The translations under genes were made by a program, and so were the position numbers. From positions 1 through 64,000 of the forward strand of contig NZ_JAPFGB010000008.1 of the NCBI RefSeq assembly GCF_026241095.1: a stretch of DNA of 64,000 nucleotides, given 5' to 3'. The notes beneath the pieces were generated by a model, which saw nothing but the letters and a program-made list of their open reading frames with translations, ran no database searches and was not told the origin of the DNA. This DNA comes from Saccharopolyspora sp. NFXS83. GTDB lineage: Bacteria; Actinomycetota; Actinomycetes; Mycobacteriales; Pseudonocardiaceae. Shown in pieces: positions 37,458-45,126 of this stretch (its first letter is position 1; every line of letters begins with the position of its first letter).

Positions 37458-37877
37458 TTGTCCGAATTACACAGAACATCAGATGGAGTAGCGCGAAGTT
37501 TCAGCGCTAGGCCGATTGTGCCGGCTTACCACACCGCCTCCGACTCGCCGGAGCACGGACGGCGGCCGTCGCTGAGGCGAACGGCAGACACCCGTCCCGG
37601 CGTTGAGCCGATGCCACCGTCGCACCTCCCGGAGCCCCTCCGAGTGATCAACCTCTCGGCAACCGCGGGGGCCTCCGACGGCCGAGGATCGGCGTGCTGA
37701 CCACCACGTGGGCACCACGCTCGACTTTGGGGTGAGGAGGGGTCGTTACGACCTGGTATCGCGGTCTGCCAAACGGGTGATCATATTCGGGCCGCGGAAC
37801 ACGCCGAACAGCCCTCCGCCTTGCCGCCGGTTGCCGCACGCCCCGGAAAACCGGCTGCACAAGGGACCGCCGGTACG
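37458..37877. other. Non-coding, lower-GC stretch before the prenyltransferase operon
   Basis: About 420 bp without a supportable gene; frames here lack the GC-rich third positions seen in real genes of the window. It probably holds the promoter of the prenyltransferase-lyase operon. Confidence 0.45.
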
Positions 37878-37985
37878 GTGAGTAACTATTTCCTGATCAA
37901 CTACTCACGCCTGTCTTACCACCTCGGCAAGGTTTTTGGAATCTCCAAAAGGTGGACTTCGCCGGGTAACCTGACTCCCAAGTAA
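37878..37985 (+). CDS. Possible 35-residue leader peptide with a single Trp
   Basis: A GTG at 37878 opens a frame of 35 codons ending TAA at 37983-37985, 26 bases before the prenyltransferase start. Third positions are G/C in 24 of 35 codons although the local DNA is only about half GC, which hints at translation. The peptide has one tryptophan in GISKRWTSPGNLTPK. TnaC, the leader of the E. coli tryptophanase operon, also depends on a single critical Trp. A nested hairpin (37919-37955) lies inside the frame. The ribosome site is weak, so this may be chance. Confidence 0.35.
   Translation: MSNYFLINYSRLSYHLGKVFGISKRWTSPGNLTPK
37919..37955 (+). promoter_or_regulatory. Nested leader hairpin before the prenyltransferase gene
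   Basis: Outer arms CCACCT (37919-37924) and AGGTGG (37950-37955) enclose a 7-bp inner stem TTTTGGA-ATC-TCCAAAA. It overlaps the small frame at 37878-37985 and could serve in attenuation. Confidence 0.35.
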
Positions 37986-38011
37986 TTCTTAGCCCCACGA
38001 TCGGAGGCGCT

Positions 38012-39085
38012 GTGGGCGCGGCCGGTGCAACACTCGGCGAGTACACCAAAAAACAATTATCGAATCTATGCGATTCGGTCGGGATCGCAGATTCAACCCC
38101 TCTCGCCATGCTGGCAAAACTACTCGGAAAATCAGATTCGAGACCACTGTCCATGGTCCCAGCGTGGCCGTCGGACGTCGCCGACGACCACACTCCTGCC
38201 GAATTCTCACTGGCCGTCGACAACAGCGGACGATGCCGCATCCGCATGCTCGGCGAGACACCTCCGGACGGCGGGTCGAGCCTCGACCCCGGTGCCGCGG
38301 TCGCCCTGCTCGAAGAGCTCGCGGAGACCTACGGGCTTCCGCTGGACCGGTTCAACGCCGTCCGGGACCTGTTCCTCCCGGAGAACCCGTCCGGCCTGTT
38401 CACCCTGTGGTTCTCCTTCATCTTCGCCCCCGACGGCCCACCGGCGATCAAGGTGTACTTGAACCCGCTGGTGAGCGGCCGGGAGCGCGCGGGCGAACTC
38501 GTCGCCGAAGGCCTCGACAGGCTGGGCCTGACCGGCGCCTACGACACGATCCGGGAGAACGCGCTGCTGCGCGGCGAACTCGACCAGTTCACGTTCTTCG
38601 CCGTGGACATCTCCGACAGCCCGCAAGCCCGCGTGAAGGTGTACTTGAGCCACCACGCGGCGACCGCGGAGGCGGCGGCGCGGGCCGCCAAGGCCGTGCC
38701 GGACGTCGACCCGCAGCAGGTGATCGACTTCTGCCGGGACACCGGTGGCAACGCGGACTACTTCGAGGGCCGGCCGCTGATCTCCAGCTACGCGTTCTCC
38801 GGCGACGACACCGCGATCCCCAGCAACTACAGCATCTACGTCCCCATCCGCAGCTACGTGCCGGACGACGAAGTCGCGCGGGACCGGGTGTGGCGGGCGC
38901 TGCGGCGCCAAGGGGTGGACACCGGCATCTTCGAACAGGCGCTGTCGGCGGTCGCCCCTCGACCGCTGGCCGACGGGGCGGGGCTGCTGGCCCACACCTC
39001 GTTGCGGATCGGCGGCTCCCACTCGGGGGTCACGCTGTACCTCTCCTCGGAGGCCTACCAGAGCCCGTCGTACCCGCCGCGGTAA
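38012..39085 (+). CDS. ABBA-type aromatic (indole/tryptophan) prenyltransferase
   Basis: The 357-residue protein matches bacterial DMATS-like ABBA prenyltransferases: EFSLAVDNSGRCRIRMLGE (general-base Glu region), IKVYLNP, ARVKVYLSHH, YFEGRPLISSY, NYSIYVPIRSYVPDD and GVTLYLSSE. It transfers a dimethylallyl group to an indole ring without needing DDxxD. The GTG start follows GGAGG. The next gene is a tryptophanase-type lyase, an association seen in Streptomyces indole prenylation loci (IptA type), so free indole or tryptophan is the likely acceptor. The first 60 codons are AT-rich, unlike the rest. Confidence 0.88.
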   Translation: MGAAGATLGEYTKKQLSNLCDSVGIADSTPLAMLAKLLGKSDSRPLSMVPAWPSDVADDHTPAEFSLAVDNSGRCRIRMLGETPPDGGSSLDPGAAVALLEELAETYGLPLDRFNAVRDLFLPENPSGLFTLWFSFIFAPDGPPAIKVYLNPLVSGRERAGELVAEGLDRLGLTGAYDTIRENALLRGELDQFTFFAVDISDSPQARVKVYLSHHAATAEAAARAAKAVPDVDPQQVIDFCRDTGGNADYFEGRPLISSYAFSGDDTAIPSNYSIYVPIRSYVPDDEVARDRVWRALRRQGVDTGIFEQALSAVAPRPLADGAGLLAHTSLRIGGSHSGVTLYLSSEAYQSPSYPPR

Positions 39086-39154
39086 CACCCCTCCCCCGCA
39101 CCGCTCTCCCGAGCCCTGCACCCCAGTGCCGCGCCCCTGCCTTGAGGAGTCACC

Positions 39155-40531
39155 ATGCTGGACTTCCCGACCACTTTGTCCGCCGTCGTCAAACCCGCCC
39201 CCGCGCTGTCCCGCGAGGAGCGGGAACGCGAGATCGAACGAGCGGGGTACAACCCGTTCAAGATCGACGCCCGCACCGTGAGCGTCGACTTCCTCTCCGA
39301 CTCCGGCACCGGCGCCCTGTCCACCGCGCAGCGCGCCGCCGCCGAGCAGGCCGATGAGAGCTACGCCTGCTCGTCGAGCTGGTACAGATTCGAGGAATCG
39401 GTACGCGATCTGGTTCCGTACCAGCACGTCTTCCCCGTGCACCAAGGCCGCGCCGCCGAACGCGTCCTGTTCTCCTCGCTGCTCTCGCCGGGCCAGATCA
39501 GCATCAGCAACACCCACTTCGACACCACGCGCGCCAACGTGGAGATCGCCGGTGGCCGCGCGCTGGACCTCCCGTGCCCCGCCTCGTCGGACCTGGACTC
39601 GGACTTCCCGTTCAAGGGCGACATCGACCTGAGCGCGCTGGAGCGGACGCTGTCCGGGCCGGAGGGCTCGAAGGTCGGCATCGTGCTGATGACGATCACG
39701 AACAACGGGCTGGGCGGGCAGCCGGTCTCGCTGGCGAACATGACGGCGGCGGCCGAGATCGCCCGCCGCCACGGCGTGCCGTTCTGGCTGGACGCGGCGC
39801 GCTTCGCGGAGAACGCGTGGCTGATCACCCGCCGGGAACCGGGTTACTCGCACTGGGATCCGCGCGACGTGGCGCGCCGCGAGTTCGCCCTCGCCGACGG
39901 CTGCATGATCAGCTTGAAGAAGGACGGCCTCGGTCACGCCGGTGGCCTGCTGGCCATGCGCGACGACGCCTTGGCCGAGCGGTGCAAGGCGCTGGTGATC
40001 GCGGGCGAAGGGTTCGTCACCTACGGCGGGATCTCCGGGCGGGACCTGGAGGTCGTGGCGCAGGGCCTGCGGGAAGTGACCGACCCGCAGCACCTGGCGG
40101 GCCGGGAGAGCGCCGCGGCGCTGCTGGCGGAGCTGTCGCACCAGGCCGGGGTGAGCACGGTGCGCCCGTCCGGGATGCACGCGATCTACCTGAACGCGGG
40201 GCGACTGCTCACCCACCTGACGCCCGCCGAGTTCCCCGGCCACGCCTTGGCCTGCGAGCTCTACCGGCGGGGCGGAATCCGGGCGGCGGAGCTCGGTTCG
40301 CTCTACCTCGGCGAGCTCGACGACGACCTCCGGCTGCGCGAACCGGCTCCGTTCGAACTGGTGCGCTTGGCCATCCCGCGGCGCTCCTACGACGAGACGC
40401 ACCTGCGCTTCGTCGGCTCCGTGCTGGACTCCATCGCGAAGGACCCGGAACAGGTGCCGGGCTACCGCCTCACCGAGGCCCCGCCTCTGCTCCGCCACTT
40501 CGACTGCAGGCTGAAACCCCTGCGCAACTGA
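39155..40531 (+). CDS. Tryptophanase / tyrosine phenol-lyase family PLP enzyme
   Basis: The 458-residue protein is a beta-eliminating lyase: YACSSSWYRFEESV, PVHQGRAAERVL (PLP phosphate site), TITNNGLGGQPVSLANM, FWLDAARFAENAW with the PLP-ring Asp, and the Schiff-base lysine in MISLKKDG. Tryptophanase releases indole, pyruvate and ammonia from tryptophan; tyrosine phenol-lyase is the close alternative. Pairing with an indole prenyltransferase 69 bp upstream favours tryptophanase, the indole then being prenylated. GAGGAG precedes the ATG. Confidence 0.88.
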   Translation: MLDFPTTLSAVVKPAPALSREEREREIERAGYNPFKIDARTVSVDFLSDSGTGALSTAQRAAAEQADESYACSSSWYRFEESVRDLVPYQHVFPVHQGRAAERVLFSSLLSPGQISISNTHFDTTRANVEIAGGRALDLPCPASSDLDSDFPFKGDIDLSALERTLSGPEGSKVGIVLMTITNNGLGGQPVSLANMTAAAEIARRHGVPFWLDAARFAENAWLITRREPGYSHWDPRDVARREFALADGCMISLKKDGLGHAGGLLAMRDDALAERCKALVIAGEGFVTYGGISGRDLEVVAQGLREVTDPQHLAGRESAAALLAELSHQAGVSTVRPSGMHAIYLNAGRLLTHLTPAEFPGHALACELYRRGGIRAAELGSLYLGELDDDLRLREPAPFELVRLAIPRRSYDETHLRFVGSVLDSIAKDPEQVPGYRLTEAPPLLRHFDCRLKPLRN

Positions 40532-40584
40532 AACCCCAGGTCGGCCGCCCGCTCCTCGACGCACCCGTAGGGCGGGCGCAGCCG

Positions 40585-40775
40585 GGCTCGCCCCGCGGCG
40601 AAGCCGCGCCTGCGTGCGCGTCTGCGCACGGCCCACGTCGAGAACTCGACCACCCACGGGTTCCCGACGGGGTCCTCTCGAGGACAGCGCTTGCGCGCGT
40701 GGCGGAGCCACTCGACGAAGTGATCGCGCAGCGAGGACGCCGCTGAGGCTCCGCCACCCGAACACCCGCGCCGGA
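40585..40775. repeat. Dispersed intergenic repeat, copy B
   Basis: Non-coding DNA with the family order: GCGGCGAAGCCGCGCCTG, a GCGCACGGCCCACGTCGA block, CTCGACCACCCACGGGTTC, GAGGACAGCG, GTGGCGGAGCCACTCG and GCTGAGGCTCCGCCACCCG. Open frames on the minus strand here are by-products of the repeat. It lies between the lyase gene and the conservon terminator. Confidence 0.75.
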
Positions 40776-40795
40776 CCGAGCCGTGGAACAACAAG

Positions 40796-40828
40796 AAGGG
40801 GTGGGACGCGAACCGCGTCCCACCCCTT
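40796..40828. terminator. Terminator at the end of the conservon
   Basis: A perfect 15-bp stem (40796-40810 with 40814-40828) with loop AAC lies 16 bases past the cvnD stop and ends in a T-rich tail when read rightward. Confidence 0.85.
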
Positions 40829-40843
40829 TCTCACGTCAGCACG

Positions 40844-41407
40844 TCACCCGCCCGCGACGGCGAGGTCCCGCTGCTGCAGCGCGTGCTTCACGAGGGTGAC
40901 GAGCACCTTCTTGCTCGATTCCCGGTCCCGCGCGTCGCAGAACATGATGGGGGTGTCGGGGCCCATCGCCGATGCGGCGCGGACCTCTTCTTCGGTGTAG
41001 CTGAACTGCGTGTCGTCGAAGCAGTTGACGGCGACGACGAACGGAATCCCGCGCCGTTCGAAGAAGTCGATGGACGGGAAGCCCATCGCCAGTCGACGGG
41101 TGTCCAGCAGCACCACCGCGCCGATGGCGCCGGTGGACAGCTCCGTCCACAGCGAACCGAAACGGGCCTGGCCAGGGGTGCCGAACAGGTACAGCACGAT
41201 CTCCTGCGAGATCGTGATGCGCCCGAAGTCCAGCGCCACCGTGGTGGTCCGCTTCATCTCCATACCGGTGAGGTCGTCGACGCCGACGCTCGCCTCGGTC
41301 ATTTCCTCTTCGGTGCTCAGCGGCGTGATCTCGCTGACCGATCCGATGAAGGTCGTCTTGCCCACGGCGAACCCGCCCGCGACGACCAGCTTCACCGAAT
41401 CGGGCAT
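40844..41407 (-). CDS. cvnD: Conservon small GTPase CvnD
   Basis: The 187-residue Ras-like protein has the P-loop GGFAVGKTT, LFGTPGQARFGSLW as switch II, and NCFDD in the NKxD position. CvnD proteins of actinomycete conservons interact with the sensor CvnA, roadblock CvnB and DUF742 CvnC in a membrane-associated complex likened to eukaryotic G-protein systems. It follows cvnC by 16 bp. A cvnE-type P450 gene often completes such operons but is absent here; the next feature is a terminator. Confidence 0.92.
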   Translation of the reverse strand: MPDSVKLVVAGGFAVGKTTFIGSVSEITPLSTEEEMTEASVGVDDLTGMEMKRTTTVALDFGRITISQEIVLYLFGTPGQARFGSLWTELSTGAIGAVVLLDTRRLAMGFPSIDFFERRGIPFVVAVNCFDDTQFSYTEEEVRAASAMGPDTPIMFCDARDRESSKKVLVTLVKHALQQRDLAVAGG

Positions 41408-41423
41408 CACGGGTGGTGCGCCG

Positions 41424-41792
41424 TCAGAGCCTGTTGAGTCCGGCAAGCACTGCCTCCAAAATGTCTCGATCGCGCGGTTGCACCATGCGGGAACGCGCAA
41501 GTGATCCGTGTTCGAGCAGGTCGGAACAGAGCACTCGGATGACTCCCAGGGGGAGCTTCAACGAGGCGGACAGTTCCGCGATGGATTGCGGCGCCCCGCA
41601 CCGTTGCAGGATCGCCTCGTGCTCGGGCGTCTCCGCTGCTCCGTGACCGGAGTCGGCGAGCGTCGCGACGACCTGGGTCGCCCGGTCAAGGTTGAGGGCC
41701 GCGTCCGGGGTACGGCCGCCGGTCAGCGCGTACGAGCGCACCATCCGGCCGGCGTCGTCGTCGTACCACGCGTCGGAGTCGGGCGCGGTCAA
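41424..41792 (-). CDS. cvnC: Conservon DUF742 protein CvnC
   Basis: The 122-residue protein has the DUF742 pattern: AGRMVRSYALTGGRT near the N-terminus, EHEAILQRCGAPQSIAELSA, and LKLPLGVIRVLCSDLLEHG as a winged-helix-like segment. It is a cytoplasmic member of the conservon complex. Its start overlaps the cvnB stop by four bases (ATGA), indicating coupled translation. Confidence 0.92.
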   Translation of the reverse strand: MTAPDSDAWYDDDAGRMVRSYALTGGRTPDAALNLDRATQVVATLADSGHGAAETPEHEAILQRCGAPQSIAELSASLKLPLGVIRVLCSDLLEHGSLARSRMVQPRDRDILEAVLAGLNRL

Positions 41793-42217
41793 TGCTTCTC
41801 CGCACCGACCGGGTTGCGCGCGCCCTTGCCGAGCCGCTCACCCACGTTCTTGATCAGCCGCCGCATCTCGTACTGCAGCTGCTCGGCGTCGACGCTGCGG
41901 CCCGCGACGACCAGCACGGAGTTGCGCGGGTCCACGGCCAGCACGTACATGGACTGGCTCTCGGTGGCGAGCAGGTTCATGTCGATGTCCCCGCCCTCCA
42001 GCTCGTGGCTGAGCGCCTTGCTCGTGGCGCGCAGCGTGCCGCAGGCGGCCGAGATCTTGTCGGCCCGGTCCTGGTCGAGGTTCTTCGAGAACGCGGCGGG
42101 CAGACCATCGTGGGTCAGAACCAGGGCGTGCAACGTGTCGGGCACGTTGTCCAGCATCTGGTCGAGAAGCCAGGCCAGGTCGAGCTCCGGCTTCCGGGAG
42201 TTCATCACGTCGTTCAC
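41789..42217 (-). CDS. cvnB: Conservon roadblock/LC7 protein CvnB
   Basis: The 142-residue protein has a roadblock/LC7 fold: LAWLLDQMLDNVPDTLHALV, LTHDGLPAAFSKNLDQDRAD, and NSVLVVAGRSVD. Roadblock proteins act as scaffolds or regulators of small GTPases such as CvnD. It starts 7 bp after the cvnA stop and overlaps cvnC. Confidence 0.93.
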   Translation of the reverse strand: MNDVMNSRKPELDLAWLLDQMLDNVPDTLHALVLTHDGLPAAFSKNLDQDRADKISAACGTLRATSKALSHELEGGDIDMNLLATESQSMYVLAVDPRNSVLVVAGRSVDAEQLQYEMRRLIKNVGERLGKGARNPVGAEKH

Positions 42218-42224
42218 GCTTTCC

Positions 42225-44564
42225 TCACTGCATGTCGTCGTCGGAATTGGGCTTGTCGCCGCTGTCGTCGCGCGACTTCCTGTCGGCGTTGAAGAAAGTC
42301 ATCAATCCCGGCGCGAACTCCGGCGCACTCTGCCGATCGGTCGGCTCGTCCTCGCCGAACCCGGCCGGAAGATCGGCGTAGGGAACCCGCTGCGGAAGCG
42401 GAGGTCGGTCCATGTCCTTCCCTTCCGCGCCCGCGCGCGGCGCTGCGTCGGCCTTCGGCTCCTCGCGCACGACCGGTTCCGCCACCGCGGTGCTGCTGGA
42501 GGCCGAGGGCACCCTGGTCGGCAGCGGCTGCGCGGGTGCGGCGGCCTTCGACACCGGGACGTCGCCGCTCCACGAGTCGCGGCGCTCCTCGTCCTCCTCG
42601 GTGACCAGGTGCGACTGCGGGATGAAGATCTCGGCCCGCACGCCCTGGTAGATCGAGGTGCCGAACTCGACGACCCACTCGTTGCGCTCCGCCAGCTGGG
42701 CGACGGTGAACAGGCCGAGCTGCTCGCCCCGGTCACCGAGCCGCACCAGCGCGGCGAACCCGGGCGGGCTCTTCATCGTCTCGTTGGCGCCGTTGCGCGC
42801 TTCCGGGGTCATGCCGACGCCGCGGTCGGAGATCTGCACGACCAGCCCGCTGCCCACGGACACGGCCTCCACGTGCACGTCCGTGCCGGGCGGCGAGAAC
42901 GAGGCGGCGTTGGCGAACAGCTCCGCGAACATGCGCAGCATGTCGCCGATCACCGACGGCGTCACGCCCACGCTGGGCACGTGGCCCAGCCGCAGCCGGT
43001 CGTGGTGCTTGGTCTCGGCGGCGGAGGCGCGCAGGATCTCGGTGAGGTCGCGCGGCCTGCTCCAGCGGCGGCCGGGGGCGGCGCCGCAGAGCACGAGCTG
43101 GTTCTCCACGACGTGCCGCGCCTGGGTCACCGACTCGTCGAGCGCGAACAGGGCGCCGAGGCGGTCCGGGTCCTCTTCGTTCTGCAGCAGCGCGTCGAGT
43201 CGCTGCGGCAGCGGACCGAGCGCGGACTGCACGCGGCGGGTCTGTCCGATGTAGAAGGTGAGGGCGCCCTGCTGGGTGTCGGCCTCGTTGATCGCCGCCT
43301 GCAGCGCTTCCTGCTGGAACGCGCGGAACGCGTCGGCGACCTGGCCGATCTCGTCACCGCCGTAGCCCTGCAGCGCGGTGGAGTCGACCTCGACCCGGTC
43401 ACCGGCCCGCACCCTGGTCATCATCGACGGCAGGGTCTTCTCGGCGAGTTCGCGGGCCTCCGCGCTGAGTCGCTGCAGACGGGGCAGCAGCGAGCCGTCG
43501 ATGACCGAGCGGTACCGGCGGCGCGTCCAGAAGAAGAAGCCCAGCGCGAACAGACCGGCCGCGATCGCACCGGCGACGGCGGTGGTGATGGCGTTGTCGC
43601 CGTTGGCCACGGCCTCGGTGGAGACCTGGTCGGCCTGGTCCCGGGTGAGCGCGGTGAGTTCGCCGCCGACTGCGTCGGTGAGGCGCCGCCACTCCGCCAG
43701 CGGCACTCCGGCTTCCGCCGGGTCCGTCCACTCGCCCTGCTGCAGCAGCTTGTTCTCCGCGACGACCAGCTGCGCCCACTCGGGGGAGGTCACCATCCGC
43801 TCGTAGCGCGCGCGCACCGCGGGCTTCAGGTAGGAGACGTTCTTCACCAGCTCGGTGTGGTACGACCCGTTGAGCTGGATCAGCTGGAGGTGCTGGTCCG
43901 CGGAGAGCTGACCGGTGGTGAGCGCCGTGGAGATCAGCGCCGATTCCCGCGACATCAAGTCGGTGGAGCGGAACAGCGCGGTCGCGGCGATACCGCCCTG
44001 CGAGGCGTCGGTGTCCGGCACGATGCGGGACTGGACGTCGAACAGCTCGGTCGCGATCGTGAAGACGTTGTTGTAGTAGTCGGTGAGCTCGGGGGACGAG
44101 ATCTGCCCGGCGGCCAGCCGGGAGCGGATCTGCGGCAGCTTGCCGAGTTCGGTGGTCAGCTGTTCGACCGGCAGGGCGATCTCGGCGGGCGCGGAGCTCA
44201 GCGCCGACTCGATCGTCTGGTTCAGGTCGTCGACCGCGGCGTCGGTCCGGCCCTGCTGCTGTTGCAGCGCGGTCGAGTCACCATCGGTGCCGTTGGCGAG
44301 CAGCTCCTGGCTGAGCTGGCGCTCGGTCTGGACCGCGTCGAGCGCCGTGACGGCGGGCAGCGAGACCTGCCGCACTCCGGATGCGATCAGCCGCGTGTAG
44401 ACACCGTCGGTGATGAACGACGCACACCAGACGAGCCACAGCACCAGCACGACGATCCAGGGGATCGTGACCGCCAGGGTCAGGCTGGATCGGATGGATC
44501 TTTCCGACGTGCTCTGAAGTTCACCAGGTGGCTTGGTGATGTTGTCGGGATCTGTTGTGCTCAC
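42225..44564 (-). CDS. cvnA: Conservon sensor histidine kinase-like protein CvnA
   Basis: The 779-residue membrane protein has an N-terminal helix (about 27-50), an extracytoplasmic nitrate/sulphonate-sensing-type (NIT) domain, a second helix (about 323-343), HAMP-like linker, a dimerisation region and an ATPase domain (about 545-660: ELFANAASFSPPG N-box, SDRGVGM G-box), then a Pro/Glu-rich tail. The usual phosphoacceptor position (LDHLATRM in related CvnA proteins) reads LDESVTQA, so the histidine appears replaced by Glu. Signalling may rely on ATP binding rather than phosphotransfer. GTG start. Confidence 0.92.
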   Translation of the reverse strand: MSTTDPDNITKPPGELQSTSERSIRSSLTLAVTIPWIVVLVLWLVWCASFITDGVYTRLIASGVRQVSLPAVTALDAVQTERQLSQELLANGTDGDSTALQQQQGRTDAAVDDLNQTIESALSSAPAEIALPVEQLTTELGKLPQIRSRLAAGQISSPELTDYYNNVFTIATELFDVQSRIVPDTDASQGGIAATALFRSTDLMSRESALISTALTTGQLSADQHLQLIQLNGSYHTELVKNVSYLKPAVRARYERMVTSPEWAQLVVAENKLLQQGEWTDPAEAGVPLAEWRRLTDAVGGELTALTRDQADQVSTEAVANGDNAITTAVAGAIAAGLFALGFFFWTRRRYRSVIDGSLLPRLQRLSAEARELAEKTLPSMMTRVRAGDRVEVDSTALQGYGGDEIGQVADAFRAFQQEALQAAINEADTQQGALTFYIGQTRRVQSALGPLPQRLDALLQNEEDPDRLGALFALDESVTQARHVVENQLVLCGAAPGRRWSRPRDLTEILRASAAETKHHDRLRLGHVPSVGVTPSVIGDMLRMFAELFANAASFSPPGTDVHVEAVSVGSGLVVQISDRGVGMTPEARNGANETMKSPPGFAALVRLGDRGEQLGLFTVAQLAERNEWVVEFGTSIYQGVRAEIFIPQSHLVTEEDEERRDSWSGDVPVSKAAAPAQPLPTRVPSASSSTAVAEPVVREEPKADAAPRAGAEGKDMDRPPLPQRVPYADLPAGFGEDEPTDRQSAPEFAPGLMTFFNADRKSRDDSGDKPNSDDDMQ

Positions 44565-45126
44565 AGCGCTCCACGTTGTCGGTCATCTGACGTGGTGTGT
44601 TGAGGAGGCGTGCGTGTCCCTGCGGGCGCGGCCTGCGGCGCCGAACTCTTCCAGCCGACTGGAATCAGGCAGGAGGTCTCGCCGATGGATGGCCTGTACA
44701 GGCGTCTTCCCGGGGACACGGCTCCTTCCGCACACCGTCGTCTTCCGCTCGTGCCGAGCATGAGCGGAAGTGCATTCCCCCCTGCGCGAGGCACTTTATC
44801 GGAAGATGATCAGGGTGTCGGCGTTCGGCCCCGGAGTCGTTCCCCACTTCCGCAACAGCGCATGTCACAGTGCTTTTTCACTTGCGGGGGAAGCGAAAAC
44901 GGCGTGATCGCCACAAGCCGAGTCACGGGCCGCGAGCGAGTGGACCCGAGACCACCAGGACCAGCGGGACCACGTTGTCGCGATCCGTGACCGATGAACA
45001 CGGACAGCGGTGGTCCGAAAGGCCCAGCAAATCCACCGAAAAGCGCTACGCAGATCCTCGACCACCTGCGCGGTTCTTTTCCACCTCCCGCCGAGGGGAA
45101 TGCGACGCGGTTTTCGGACCACTCGA
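44565..45126. other. Intergenic region upstream of cvnA
   Basis: About 560 bp between the conservon start and the end of the FAD monooxygenase gene. No frame here has convincing coding character. It should contain the cvn promoter; I find no clear operator or RNA gene. Confidence 0.45.

Noticed and set aside
40470-40823. Minus-strand frames of about 110 codons downstream of the lyase gene
   Set aside because: They consist of repeat copy B and the lyase 3' end read backwards; no homology or ribosome site.
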